Shown here piece by piece: positions 45,747 through 55,613 of a DNA stretch of 64,000 nt. The stretch is from Oceaniovalibus guishaninsula JLT2003. GTDB taxonomy: Bacteria; Pseudomonadota; Alphaproteobacteria; Rhodobacterales; Rhodobacteraceae. Below the pieces are notes generated by a model, which was not told the DNA's origin, did not search any database, and worked only from the letters and a program-made list of their open reading frames with translations. Each line of letters starts with the position of its first letter. Position 1 is the stretch's first letter. A program made the position numbers and the translations under genes. The stretch is from assembly GCF_000299575.1 (NCBI RefSeq), contig NZ_AMGO01000021.1, forward strand, positions 124,001 through 188,000, written 5' to 3'.

Positions 45747-46763
45747 ATGCTGCGCACGCTTTACCTGCATATCGGCGCCCATCGCACGGCGACCAGTTCG
45801 ACCCAGCGGTTCCTGCACAACAACGCGCCCGCGCTGCTGAAACAGGGATACCTCTATCCGTTCGGCGTGCGGCGGCACATGGACCTGATGAACGAGGTCT
45901 TCGCCGGCAAGCGCAGCGCGGCGCAGGTGGCGGGGGCGCTGAACGATGCCGCGCGCGGGCAGGACGTGCATACCGCCATCCTGAGCGACGAGGACGTGGC
46001 GATGCGGCGCGACCTGTCGCCGCTGGCCGCGCTGCGCCGGCATTTCGATGTCCGCGTCGTCTATGCCATGCGGCGGCAGGATACCTGGCTGGAAAGCTGG
46101 TATCTGCAGAACATCAAGTGGCAATGGAACGACAGCCTGGCGCATGTCACCTTTCCCGAGTTCCTGGCCCGGTCCGAGGAATTTCACTGGATCCATTACG
46201 ACCGCTTCCTTGCGCATGTCGCGGGGCTGTTCGGCGCGGAAAACATCGTGCCGCTGGTCTTCGAGAAGGGGCAGATGCCGGACGGGCCGGTCCTGGCCTT
46301 CTGCCGGGCGGTGGGGCTGCGCGACATGAGCGAGGCGCGCAAGGTGCCGCATGTCAATTCCAGCCGGTCGCCGCAGATGGCCGAGTTCATGCGATTGCTG
46401 CCGCTGGACCGCGCCGCGACGGATGTGCGCAACGCGCTGGCTTCGGCCTGCGAGACGGTGGATCGCCGCAGCCTGGGCCACAAGGGCAAGCAGAGCGAGC
46501 TGCTGATGGAGCCGGGACTGCGGCGCGCGGTGATGGCGCGTTATGCGGACGGCAACGCGGCGGTAGCGCGGCATTATCTGGACCGCGACGCGCTGTTTCT
46601 GGACCCGCTGCCGCCCGAGGACGCGCCGCTGGCCAGCCTGACCCTGCCCGCCGATCCCGAAGTGCTGATGGCGCGCTTCGTGGCACCGCTGTTCGAGGCG
46701 CTGATCGAGAAGGGCGCGGTCGTCAACCCGCGCAAGGCGGGCGCCGCAAAAGACCGCGGCTGA
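45747..46763 (+). CDS. sulfotransferase-like P-loop protein
   Basis: 338-residue protein with an N-terminal LYLHIGAHRTATSST segment (about 5-19), which resembles the 5'-phosphosulfate (PAPS) loop of bacterial sulfotransferases (hIGxxKTGTT-type), here with Arg in place of the usual Lys. A VVYAMRRQDTWLESWYLQN segment (about 103-121) matches the 3'-phosphate-binding region. No signal peptide is present. Its stop shares one base with the start of the GlfT2-like gene (TGATG), so it probably modifies the same glycan. The assignment is by motif and context; other P-loop roles are possible. Confidence 0.65.
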   Translation: MLRTLYLHIGAHRTATSSTQRFLHNNAPALLKQGYLYPFGVRRHMDLMNEVFAGKRSAAQVAGALNDAARGQDVHTAILSDEDVAMRRDLSPLAALRRHFDVRVVYAMRRQDTWLESWYLQNIKWQWNDSLAHVTFPEFLARSEEFHWIHYDRFLAHVAGLFGAENIVPLVFEKGQMPDGPVLAFCRAVGLRDMSEARKVPHVNSSRSPQMAEFMRLLPLDRAATDVRNALASACETVDRRSLGHKGKQSELLMEPGLRRAVMARYADGNAAVARHYLDRDALFLDPLPPEDAPLASLTLPADPEVLMARFVAPLFEALIEKGAVVNPRKAGAAKDRG

Positions 46764-48589
46764 TGCCCCATCCGTTGCAGGCGCAGGACGGTCTTCATAC
46801 GGTTCAGCGGCTGATCCGCCCCGATCCCGCCCTGCCCGCGCCGCCCCGCCTTTTCATGCAGACCGACGGGGACGGGTTCGTGCTGGAACCGGGCGGGTTT
46901 CTGGGGACGAACGGGTATTCCAACTATTTCGCGCTGGGCGACTGGCAGGATCGCTGCGGGCTGGACGATCTGACGGTCGTGCTGCGCGGCAGCGGACGGG
47001 TCGAGGTCGCGGTGGTGCTGTCCCAGCCCGCGGGGGCGGTGCGGCTATGGGCGGGGACGGTCGATCTGGATGCGGATGCGGGATGGCGTCATCGCATCGA
47101 CGGGATCGGTCCGGCGACGCGGCGGGGATTGCTGCATGTCGAGATCCGGGCGCTGACGGCGGTGCGGATCGACGCGATCGACTGGCGGACGGCGCGGGCG
47201 CCGCAGCGGCAGCCGGACCTCGTCGCGTCGATCACCACGTTCGGGCGACCCGAGGCGGTGCAGCGATCCGTGGCGCGGTTCAGGGATTACCTGGCCGCGT
47301 CGCCCCTGCGGGGGCATGTCCGGCTTCAGGTCGTCGATAACGGGCATGACAGCGCCCGGCCCTCGGGGGTCGGGGCGGGCCGCGGCGTCACAGTGATCGC
47401 CAACCGCAACCTGGGCGGGGCCGGCGGGTTCGCGCGCGGTCTGATCGAGGCGCGCGCGGCGGGGGCCAGCCATGTGCTGTTCATGGACGACGACGCCGCG
47501 ATCCACATGGACAGCATCGAGCGGACTTGGACGTTTCTGGCCTGGGCGACGAACCCCGATACGGCGGTGGCCGGCGCGATGATCGACGCGGGCAAGCCGG
47601 GCATTCTTTGGGAAAACGGCGCGACCTTCGATGGCGGATGCCACCCCATCGACAACGGGGCCGACCTGCGCGATCCCGACGAGGCGGCCGAGGCGATCCG
47701 GGGCGGGTTCGGGGCCAATCCGCCCCATCTTTACGGCGGATGGTGGTTCTTCGCCTTTCCGGTTCGGCCGGTGCGCCACCTGCCCTATCCGTTCTTCGTG
47801 CGCGGCGACGATGTCAGCTTTTCGCTGGTCCACGATTTCGATATCGCGCGCCCGCCGGGCGTGGTGTCGTTTCAGGACGGATTCACCGGCAAGGAAAGCC
47901 CGCTGGTCTGGTATCTCGACCTGCGCAGCCACCTTGCGCATCACCTGTCGCTGCCGAACCTCGACAGCGGCGCGCGGACGCTGCTGCGGCTGCCGGTCTG
48001 GTTCTTCGCCCGGAACCTGATCCGCCTGCATTACGAGACGCTGGCGGCGATCAATCTGGCGGTCGAGGATGTGATCGACGGCCCGATGCGGATGGCCGAG
48101 GATGCCGACATGGCGCGCCGCCGCCCGCAACTGGCCGCGCTGCGGCATGCCGAGGCGTGGAAACCGTCGACGGACCCCCTGCCGCAGGACCGCATCGCGC
48201 TGAACCCCGACAATCCTGCCGCGCGCTGGCTGATGAAGCTGACGGCGAACGGCCATCTGCTGCCGTTCTTCGGCAGGTTCGGCAACCGGATCACGCTGGA
48301 CGCGGCGGACCGGGGCGCGGTGCGGCGGATGTGGGGGGCCGCGCGCATCACCGTCCTGAGCGGCGACGGGCAGCATTACACCGTCGCCCATTCCAAGGCG
48401 GCGGCCTGGCGGCAGGGCCGGCGCATGGCGCGCAATCTGTGGCGGCTTTATCGGCGGCGGGCCGATCTGGTCGCGCAATGGCGCGCGGCCTACGATCCGC
48501 TGACATCGCAGGCTTACTGGGACCGGGCCCTGGACCGCGAGGGAATGCAGCCCGAAGACATGCGACGATCCACCCGGATCGCCGACTGA
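46763..48589 (+). CDS. GlfT2-like galactofuranosyltransferase
   Basis: Large GT2-type transferase, 608 residues, with the domain order of mycobacterial GlfT2: an N-terminal beta-barrel-like domain (about 10-145), a GT-A domain (about 150-400) and a C-terminal helical region. Visible are VASITTFGRPE (about 154-164), NRNLGGAGGFARG (about 214-226), the metal motif MDDDA (241-245), an aromatic acceptor segment YGGWWFFAFP (324-333) and the candidate catalytic VRGDDVSFSL (Asp349/Asp350). Together with glf at 50427 this predicts galactofuranose polymer synthesis. It is translationally coupled to the sulfotransferase-like gene. Confidence 0.82.
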   Translation: MPHPLQAQDGLHTVQRLIRPDPALPAPPRLFMQTDGDGFVLEPGGFLGTNGYSNYFALGDWQDRCGLDDLTVVLRGSGRVEVAVVLSQPAGAVRLWAGTVDLDADAGWRHRIDGIGPATRRGLLHVEIRALTAVRIDAIDWRTARAPQRQPDLVASITTFGRPEAVQRSVARFRDYLAASPLRGHVRLQVVDNGHDSARPSGVGAGRGVTVIANRNLGGAGGFARGLIEARAAGASHVLFMDDDAAIHMDSIERTWTFLAWATNPDTAVAGAMIDAGKPGILWENGATFDGGCHPIDNGADLRDPDEAAEAIRGGFGANPPHLYGGWWFFAFPVRPVRHLPYPFFVRGDDVSFSLVHDFDIARPPGVVSFQDGFTGKESPLVWYLDLRSHLAHHLSLPNLDSGARTLLRLPVWFFARNLIRLHYETLAAINLAVEDVIDGPMRMAEDADMARRRPQLAALRHAEAWKPSTDPLPQDRIALNPDNPAARWLMKLTANGHLLPFFGRFGNRITLDAADRGAVRRMWGAARITVLSGDGQHYTVAHSKAAAWRQGRRMARNLWRLYRRRADLVAQWRAAYDPLTSQAYWDRALDREGMQPEDMRRSTRIAD

Positions 48590-48653
48590 CCTGCGACGAT
48601 CCGCCGATGCGGGACCGCGCGCCTTGCCGCCCTGCAAGGGACCGGCGTTAATA

Positions 48654-48680
48654 TCCCGATCCGACCGACCGACATCGGGA
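48654..48680. promoter_or_regulatory. inverted repeat upstream of CAP-RTX gene
   Basis: 7-bp arms TCCCGAT / ATCGGGA separated by 13 bases, 79 bases before the gene start, next to a rare AT-rich patch (GTTAATAT). It could be an operator for a dimeric regulator. No family is assigned. Confidence 0.3.
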
Positions 48681-48758
48681 CGTCACGACAGCGCCCTCAA
48701 ACCGTCCAGATCCGCGGGCATCCATCCCGAAAGGATCGACCCCGGAAGGAGATGACGC

Positions 48759-50417
48759 ATGGCTGCCGCAACGGAATTCGAACATTACATGCTGGGGCTG
48801 GTGAACGCGGCGCGCGCGGAACACGGCCTTGGCGCGCTGAAGATGGAACTGAACCTGAACCTGTCCGCCGACCGGCACAGCGACTGGGTGCTCGAGACCG
48901 ACACATTCTCGCATACCGGGGTCGAGGGGACGAAGGCCACGGAACGGATCGAGGCCGCCGGTTTCGATCTGTCGGGCGGATGGGCGACGGGCGAGAACCT
49001 TGCCATCCAGTCGCTGAACGACGACGGATCGTGGTTCGACGAAATCGACGACATGTTCGACAGCCTGATGAAAAGCCCCGGACACCGGGCCAACATCCTG
49101 TCGGACAAATACACCCATGTCGGCATCGGTATCGACGACGGCGCATTCGCCTTCGACAAGTTCAACACCCGCGATTCGCTGATGGTCACGCAGAACTTCG
49201 GAATGACGCACGGCACCGTGGATCTGGATCTGCTGGGCGGCGACAAGGCCGACCGGCTGACCGGCGGCACGGGCGACGATCACCTGCGCGGGGCCGGCGG
49301 CGACGACCTGCTGGACGGTCGCGGCGGCAACGACACGATCGACGGCGGCAAGGGAACCGATACCGCCGTCATCGGCGCGGATTGGGATCCGGCGCGGATC
49401 GCGCATCTGTCCGATGGCGGCGTGCGCATCCGGTCCGATGCCGGAACGGACGTGTTCTATTCGGTGGAACGGTTCCGGTTCGCCGACCGTGTCGTGACCG
49501 CCGACGGCCTGCAAAGCGGCGCCGAAGCGCCCCCTGCGCCGGATGACGGCCAGCGGATCAAGGGAACCGGGCGGTCCGACACGCTGAAGGGCGGGGATGG
49601 CGACGACTGGATCGACGGCGGCAAGCGCCACGACACCATCGCCGGGGGTGGCGGAGACGACACAATCACCGGCGGGCTGGGGCGCGACAAGGTGAATATG
49701 GGGGACGGCGACGACCTCTATCTCGATCACGGTCAGGGCGGAAGGCTGGGACAGGACATCGTGCGCGGCGGGGCCGGCGACGACACCATCAAGGGGCGCG
49801 GCGGCAATGACCGCTTCTTCGGCGGAACCGGCGACGACGCGATCTATGGCGGGGCCGGGAACGACACCATCCGCGGCGGATCGGGCGACGATTTCATCAA
49901 GGGCGGAACGGGCCGCGACCGTGTGCTCATGGGCGGCGGCAACGACTTTTATCAGGACAGCGGCCAGAACGGGTTTCGCGGCCGCGACGTGGTGCGCGCG
50001 GGAAGTGGCAACGACACGATCGAGGGCGGCGGCGGCAACGACCGTTTCTTCGGCCAGCGCGGCGACGACAGCATTTCCGGCGGGCGGATGCACGACGTGC
50101 TGAAGGGCGGATCGGGCGACGACACGATCTATGGCGGCAGCGGGAACGACACGATGGTGGGCGGCACGGGGCACGATACCTTCGTCTTCGATGCCAAGGC
50201 GCAGAACGACGTCATCCGCGACTTCGATCTGGCGGAAGACAGGCTGCATCTGAACGACGACCTGTGGCGCGGGCAGATGGACGCGCAGGATGTCGTGGAC
50301 CGCTATGCGTCGCAGACGCGCGACGGGGTGCTGTTTGACTTCGGCGGCGGCAACACGCTGATGCTGGACGACGTGACCGGCCTGGACAGGCTGGCCGACG
50401 CGATCGACATCGTCTGA
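48759..50417 (+). CDS. CAP-domain RTX exoprotein
   Basis: Predicted type I-secreted protein, 552 residues, without an N-terminal signal. Residues 7-148 are a CAP/SCP domain with His40 (ADRHSDW), GENLA (79-83), SPGHRANIL (106-114) and TQNFG (144-148). Ca2+-binding RTX nonapeptides of the GGxGxD type occupy 158-205 and 268-475, split by a small beta module. Two longer inserts (about 313-357 and 389-432) share a DxYxDxGQ pattern. The C-terminus (475-552) matches that of the serralysin-like protein at 51734 and is probably the secretion signal. AAGGAG precedes the ATG. No type I secretion genes are in the window. Confidence 0.88.
   Translation: MAAATEFEHYMLGLVNAARAEHGLGALKMELNLNLSADRHSDWVLETDTFSHTGVEGTKATERIEAAGFDLSGGWATGENLAIQSLNDDGSWFDEIDDMFDSLMKSPGHRANILSDKYTHVGIGIDDGAFAFDKFNTRDSLMVTQNFGMTHGTVDLDLLGGDKADRLTGGTGDDHLRGAGGDDLLDGRGGNDTIDGGKGTDTAVIGADWDPARIAHLSDGGVRIRSDAGTDVFYSVERFRFADRVVTADGLQSGAEAPPAPDDGQRIKGTGRSDTLKGGDGDDWIDGGKRHDTIAGGGGDDTITGGLGRDKVNMGDGDDLYLDHGQGGRLGQDIVRGGAGDDTIKGRGGNDRFFGGTGDDAIYGGAGNDTIRGGSGDDFIKGGTGRDRVLMGGGNDFYQDSGQNGFRGRDVVRAGSGNDTIEGGGGNDRFFGQRGDDSISGGRMHDVLKGGSGDDTIYGGSGNDTMVGGTGHDTFVFDAKAQNDVIRDFDLAEDRLHLNDDLWRGQMDAQDVVDRYASQTRDGVLFDFGGGNTLMLDDVTGLDRLADAIDIV
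49230..50183 (+). repeat. RTX nonapeptide-encoding repeat region (CAP protein)
   Basis: Two blocks, 49230-49373 and 49560-50183, encode about 20 glycine/aspartate-rich nonapeptides. Ca2+-filled beta-rolls are expected. The DNA repeats are imperfect and in frame, so they are protein repeats, not a CRISPR array. Confidence 0.85.
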
Positions 50418-50426
50418 TCGCGTCGC

Positions 50427-51671
<1,245 letters not shown>

Positions 51672-51733
51672 CTATCGCGAAGAAACCGACGCAATGGCGT
51701 CCCCGGTGATTCGAGGTTGGAGGACAGGCCGTC

Positions 51734-53437
51734 ATGTCAGACCGCACAGGCCGTTCGGGCGGCGGGTTCGATCCGCTGGACACGATCCACTGGGGCGAGC
51801 CGGTATCCGACCCCCATGTCACCGTATATTTCACGGGGGCCGGCGAAACCGTCCGGCTTTACGGCGAATCGGGCCGGTCCGAGGGGTTCAATGCCTATGA
51901 ACAGGCGCAATTTCGCGCGGCCTTCGATCTGATCTCGGCCGTCAGTGGCCTGACATTCGAGGTGGTGCAGTCCCGGCGCGCGGCGGATTTCGTGCTGGCG
52001 CTGGATACCGACGAGATCGACGGCGAGTTTCTGGGCATCTTCATGCCGCCGGGCGAACCCGACGAGGGCATCGGCGTGTTCAACGGCGCGATGTGGGACC
52101 GCCATCCGGGCGGCGACCTGGCGCAGGGCGGTGCGGGCTTCGTGACCATCGTGCACGAGTTGCTGCACGGGCTGGGCCTGGCGCATCCGCACGACCGGGG
52201 CGGATCGTCCACCCTGCTGCCGGGCATCTACGACGAGTTCACGGATACGGGACGGTTCGGCCTCAATCAGGGGGTCTTTACTATGATGAGCTATATCGAC
52301 GGCTTTGTCGAAGGGCCGGTCGGCACGCCTGCATCGGTGGACGACTGGGGCAGCCAGTTCACCCCGATGGCGCTGGACATTGCGCTGTTGCAGAAGATGT
52401 ACGGGGCGAATTACGACCATGCCGCAGGCGCGACGACCTATCTGCTGCCCGATGCGAACCGCATGGGAACGGGGTGGCAGTCGATCTGGGACGGCGGCGG
52501 CGACGACACGATCCGGCATGACGGAAACCGCGACGCGGTGATCGACCTGCGCCCCGCGACGCTGATGGCGGAACAGGGCGGCGGCGGTTTCATCTCGGCC
52601 GTGGATGGAATCGCGGGCGGCTTCACCATCGCCGCCGGAGTGCGGATCGAACGGGCGCTTGGCGGCGGCGGCGACGACAGGCTGATCGCGGGGGACGAAG
52701 GGCACATCCTGAACGGCCGCAACGGCGACGACGACCTGCGGGGCGGGCGCGGCGACGACAGGCTGATCGGCGGGCGCGGCGACGATACGGTATTCGGCGG
52801 GCGCGGCGCCGACATCGCGCGGCTGGGCGGCGGCGACGACACCTATCGCGATACGGGCCAGCCCGGCAACGCGGGGGGCGATACGGTCTTCGGCGGCCGC
52901 GGGCGCGACACGATCGCCGGCGGCGGCGGTCACGACAGACTGCTGGGCGGAATGCACGCCGACACGCTGTCGGGCGGCCGGGGGCGCGACGACATTCATG
53001 GCGGGCTGGGACGCGACCGGATCGCCGGCGGCGGCGGTGCCGACACGCTGTCGGGTGGCACGCATGGCGACACGATCCGGGGCGGACGCGGCAACGACCT
53101 GCTGGACGGGGGGCGCGGCAACGACGTTCTGCGGGGCGGCGACGGCGCGGACATCCTGAAGGGCGGCGCGGGGCGCGACGTGCTGACAGGCGATGCCGGG
53201 CGCGATGTCTTCGTCTTCGCGCTGGGCTTCGGCGCGGACCGGATCACCGACTTCGCCCTGTCCGAGGACGCGCTGAGTTTCGACGCGACGCTGGCCGATC
53301 TGGCGGGCATCCGCGACGACCGGCTGCCCGACACGTTCGCCAGCCTGACGCGGGACGGCGTGCTGTTCGATTTCGGCAACGGCGATTCGCTGCTGCTGGA
53401 GGATGTGACGGATCTGACCGGGTTCGCGCTTGCCTGA
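51734..53437 (+). CDS. serralysin-like M10 metalloprotease with RTX repeats
   Basis: Predicted secreted zinc protease, 567 residues, no signal peptide. The catalytic metzincin motif HELLHGLGLAH is at 141-151 (His141, Glu142, His145, His151), and the Met-turn MMSY is at 184-187. RTX repeats run from about 308 to 490, including one DxYxDxGQ insert (about 363-405) like those in the CAP protein. The C-terminus, after DVFVF near 491, has the DGVLFDFGNG and LLLEDVT segments shared with that protein. Secretion by a type I system encoded elsewhere is expected. The gene is convergent with kpsT, 9 bases apart. Confidence 0.9.
   Translation: MSDRTGRSGGGFDPLDTIHWGEPVSDPHVTVYFTGAGETVRLYGESGRSEGFNAYEQAQFRAAFDLISAVSGLTFEVVQSRRAADFVLALDTDEIDGEFLGIFMPPGEPDEGIGVFNGAMWDRHPGGDLAQGGAGFVTIVHELLHGLGLAHPHDRGGSSTLLPGIYDEFTDTGRFGLNQGVFTMMSYIDGFVEGPVGTPASVDDWGSQFTPMALDIALLQKMYGANYDHAAGATTYLLPDANRMGTGWQSIWDGGGDDTIRHDGNRDAVIDLRPATLMAEQGGGGFISAVDGIAGGFTIAAGVRIERALGGGGDDRLIAGDEGHILNGRNGDDDLRGGRGDDRLIGGRGDDTVFGGRGADIARLGGGDDTYRDTGQPGNAGGDTVFGGRGRDTIAGGGGHDRLLGGMHADTLSGGRGRDDIHGGLGRDRIAGGGGADTLSGGTHGDTIRGGRGNDLLDGGRGNDVLRGGDGADILKGGAGRDVLTGDAGRDVFVFALGFGADRITDFALSEDALSFDATLADLAGIRDDRLPDTFASLTRDGVLFDFGNGDSLLLEDVTDLTGFALA
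52655..53212 (+). repeat. RTX nonapeptide-encoding repeat region (serralysin)
   Basis: In-frame imperfect repeats encoding about 18 GGxGxDxL-type nonapeptides, interrupted once by a longer DxYxDxGQ module. The extreme GC content also opens a full-length antisense frame here that is not a gene. Confidence 0.85.
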
Positions 53438-53442
53438 CAAAG

Positions 53443-53457
53443 GCGGTCAGCGACCGC
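53443..53457. terminator. possible weak bidirectional terminator hairpin
   Basis: GCGGTC / GACCGC arms with a 3-base loop lie at the convergent ends of the serralysin-like and kpsT genes, partly within the kpsT 3' end. On the minus strand it is followed by CTTTGTC, a short T tract only. A weak or factor-assisted terminator is possible. Confidence 0.3.
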
Positions 53458-54112
53458 GCAGCAGCAGCGATTCATGGCGCTCAATGGCCTCGTCGATATC
53501 CTCGAAATACTCGATATGGCCGCCGCGCGTCATCACCAGCCCGGACGAACAGAACCGGCGCACCTGACGGGTTTGGTGGCTGACCATGATGGCGCTAGAC
53601 GACTTCACCCGTTCCATGAACACGGCGCGGCTTTTGCGCTGGAAATCGGCATCGCCCACGGCCGTCGTCTCGTCGATCAGATAGGTGTCGAAGCGGATGC
53701 CCATCGACATGCCGAAGGCCAGCCGCGCCTTCATCCCCGACGAATAGGTCGAGATCGGCATGTAGAAGTGATTGCCCAGCTCGGCGAAGTGTTCGACGAA
53801 ATCGGTCAGCTCGTCGCCATCCACGCCATAGACGCGCGCCACGAACCGCACATTCTGCGCGCCGGTCAACTGGCCGTGGGTCGATCCCGAGAAGCCGACC
53901 GGCCAGGAAATCGTGCCGTCGGTGACGATGCGCCCCGAATCGGCGGAAAGGATCCCGGCGATAATTTGCAGCAGCGTGGTCTTGCCCACGCCGTTGCGAC
54001 CCAGCAGCGCCAGCGACTTGCCGCTGGGCAGCGTCAGGTTCAGCCCGTCGATCACCTGCTTGCGCTGGCCCCGGACCCAGAAGGACTTGGACAGGTTTTC
54101 GAACCGGATCAC
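53447..54112 (-). CDS. kpsT: capsule polysaccharide export ATPase KpsT
   Basis: ATP-binding component of an ABC-2 capsular polysaccharide exporter, 221 residues. Walker A GRNGVGKTT (about 38-46), the KpsT-type signature STYSSGMKARLAFGM near 137-151 in place of LSGGQ, Walker B YLIDETTAVGD and the switch His in MVSHQTRQVRRF are all present. Length matches KpsT/BexA/CtrD. The start is a GTG at 54112, 10 bases after the kpsE stop, so the two are co-transcribed. The permease KpsM is divergent at 55614. Confidence 0.94.
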   Translation of the reverse strand: MIRFENLSKSFWVRGQRKQVIDGLNLTLPSGKSLALLGRNGVGKTTLLQIIAGILSADSGRIVTDGTISWPVGFSGSTHGQLTGAQNVRFVARVYGVDGDELTDFVEHFAELGNHFYMPISTYSSGMKARLAFGMSMGIRFDTYLIDETTAVGDADFQRKSRAVFMERVKSSSAIMVSHQTRQVRRFCSSGLVMTRGGHIEYFEDIDEAIERHESLLLRGR

Positions 54113-54122
54113 TGGCAGGCCG

Positions 54123-55478
54123 TCAGCGGCTGTCGCGGATACTGTAATAGACCAGCGCCATGATCGCCCAGGCCAGCGTCAGGAACAACGCCGCCAGCCC
54201 CAGCATCGACCAGCGGCGCGGGTATTCGGCGGTCTGCGGCAGGGTCGGTTCGACATAGGCGGTCAGGTACCGGCTTTGACGGACGGCGTTCGACCGGGCC
54301 ACGTCCAGCGCCTGAAGGGCGGCGCGATAGCTTTCCTCGGCATATTCGCGGTCCACGCTGAGACCTTCGTATTCTGCGATGAGCGACGGATAATCGTCGC
54401 CCGCCGCCGACGCGTCCGCGGACGAAAACGTGTCGCGTTCCTGCACGATGCGTTCGCGGATCACGTCGATGCGCTGGCGCGTCTGCTGCACGCGCGGATC
54501 GCTGGGGGCGGCGGTCGTCAGCAGCAGGTCGTATTCCACCAGCGTCGCGGCAAGCTGCTGCTGAAGGTTGTTGATGACGCCCATGCGGCCCTGGATGTCG
54601 GCGGACGGATCGACGATCTGGGTGCGCGTGCGAAAGAGCGTCAGCGCCTCGCGCGCGGCCTTGAGCCGTTCCAGGGCGGTTTCGAGATCGCGCTCGGCGA
54701 AGGCGATGGTGTCGCGGCGGGCCTGCAGGTTGAGGTCGTTGATAAGCCGCTGGCTTTGTTCGAGGATCGCCTGCGCCACCGCCTGCGCGGTCTGCGGATC
54801 GAAGGCCAGCACCCGCAATTCGATCAGGCCGCTGGCCTTGTCATAGGAGATCTGGACGATGCGGCTGTCCCAATAGGCCGTGAGCTCGGCCATCGTGGCG
54901 TCGGGGCGAAGGGCGAAATAGGGATCGGACGGGTATGGCGCGGAATAGGCGGCCCGCAGGTTCAGCTCGTCGTCCACCCGCGACACCAGCGAGGCGGACT
55001 GGATGAATTCGTAAAGGATGTCGCTGTCGCTGGATCCGGTGCCCGACAATTGCGTCAGCCCGCCCAGCAGGTCGGCGGCGGCGCCGCCTTCCTCGCGCCG
55101 GACGGTGAAGCCGACGGTGGAGCCATACTGATCCTCGGCCACGGCCCAGAGATAGAAGGCGGCGACGGCCAGCGGCAGCAGGACGATGACGACAAAGCTG
55201 GCCAGCACGCCCCAATGCCGCCGCTGCATGCGCGCGGAACGGGCCATCGGCGTGACCTCCACGACCGTGACGGTTTCGTTGGGGTCGGGTCTGGCAGGCT
55301 TCTTGCGCTTCGGTTCGGCCTCGGCCGGTTGGGGCTTGGGCTTGGGCGCAGCCTTGGGCTTCTCGGGCGCGGCCTCGGCGCCGGCAGCGGCATCGGGTGA
55401 CGACGGGACGGCGCGCAGGGGTGGCGCACCCTTTCCCGACGGGACGGGACGCATCGGGGATTTGGGGTCGTCTGACAA
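54123..55478 (-). CDS. kpsE: capsule export inner-membrane protein KpsE/CtrB type
   Basis: Polysaccharide co-polymerase-like adaptor of the capsule exporter, 451 residues. A long Ala/Pro/Lys-rich cytoplasmic tail (about 10-68) precedes membrane helix 1 (about 90-112). A periplasmic domain with coiled-coil helices (about 230-370) follows, and helix 2 (about 424-446) is near the C-terminus. This matches KpsE/BexC/CtrB, with an unusually long N-terminal tail. The start is a TTG at 55478 with GAGG five bases before it; ATG 55454 is an alternative without a ribosome site. An outer-membrane KpsD/Wza partner is not in the window. Confidence 0.9.
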   Translation of the reverse strand: MSDDPKSPMRPVPSGKGAPPLRAVPSSPDAAAGAEAAPEKPKAAPKPKPQPAEAEPKRKKPARPDPNETVTVVEVTPMARSARMQRRHWGVLASFVVIVLLPLAVAAFYLWAVAEDQYGSTVGFTVRREEGGAAADLLGGLTQLSGTGSSDSDILYEFIQSASLVSRVDDELNLRAAYSAPYPSDPYFALRPDATMAELTAYWDSRIVQISYDKASGLIELRVLAFDPQTAQAVAQAILEQSQRLINDLNLQARRDTIAFAERDLETALERLKAAREALTLFRTRTQIVDPSADIQGRMGVINNLQQQLAATLVEYDLLLTTAAPSDPRVQQTRQRIDVIRERIVQERDTFSSADASAAGDDYPSLIAEYEGLSVDREYAEESYRAALQALDVARSNAVRQSRYLTAYVEPTLPQTAEYPRRWSMLGLAALFLTLAWAIMALVYYSIRDSR

Positions 55479-55613
55479 TGGCGCCTCGCTTGCGGGCGGT
55501 TTGATCTTTGCCGAAGCAACCTACATAAGCGCAGGCGAAGAAACCAGCCGCCCCGCCGCGTTCGCGTTACGACGGCGCAGCGGCCGCCATCACTTTTGCG
55601 GTAAATCCCCCCC

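Noticed and set aside
49560-50183. Regular repeats resembling a CRISPR array
   Set aside because: Repeats are imperfect, in frame and encode RTX nonapeptides; no constant spacers and no cas genes.
51737-53440. 567-residue antisense frame mirroring the serralysin-like gene
   Set aside because: It arises because Gly/Asp codons of RTX repeats read as Ala/Val/Pro codons on the other strand; no domain found.
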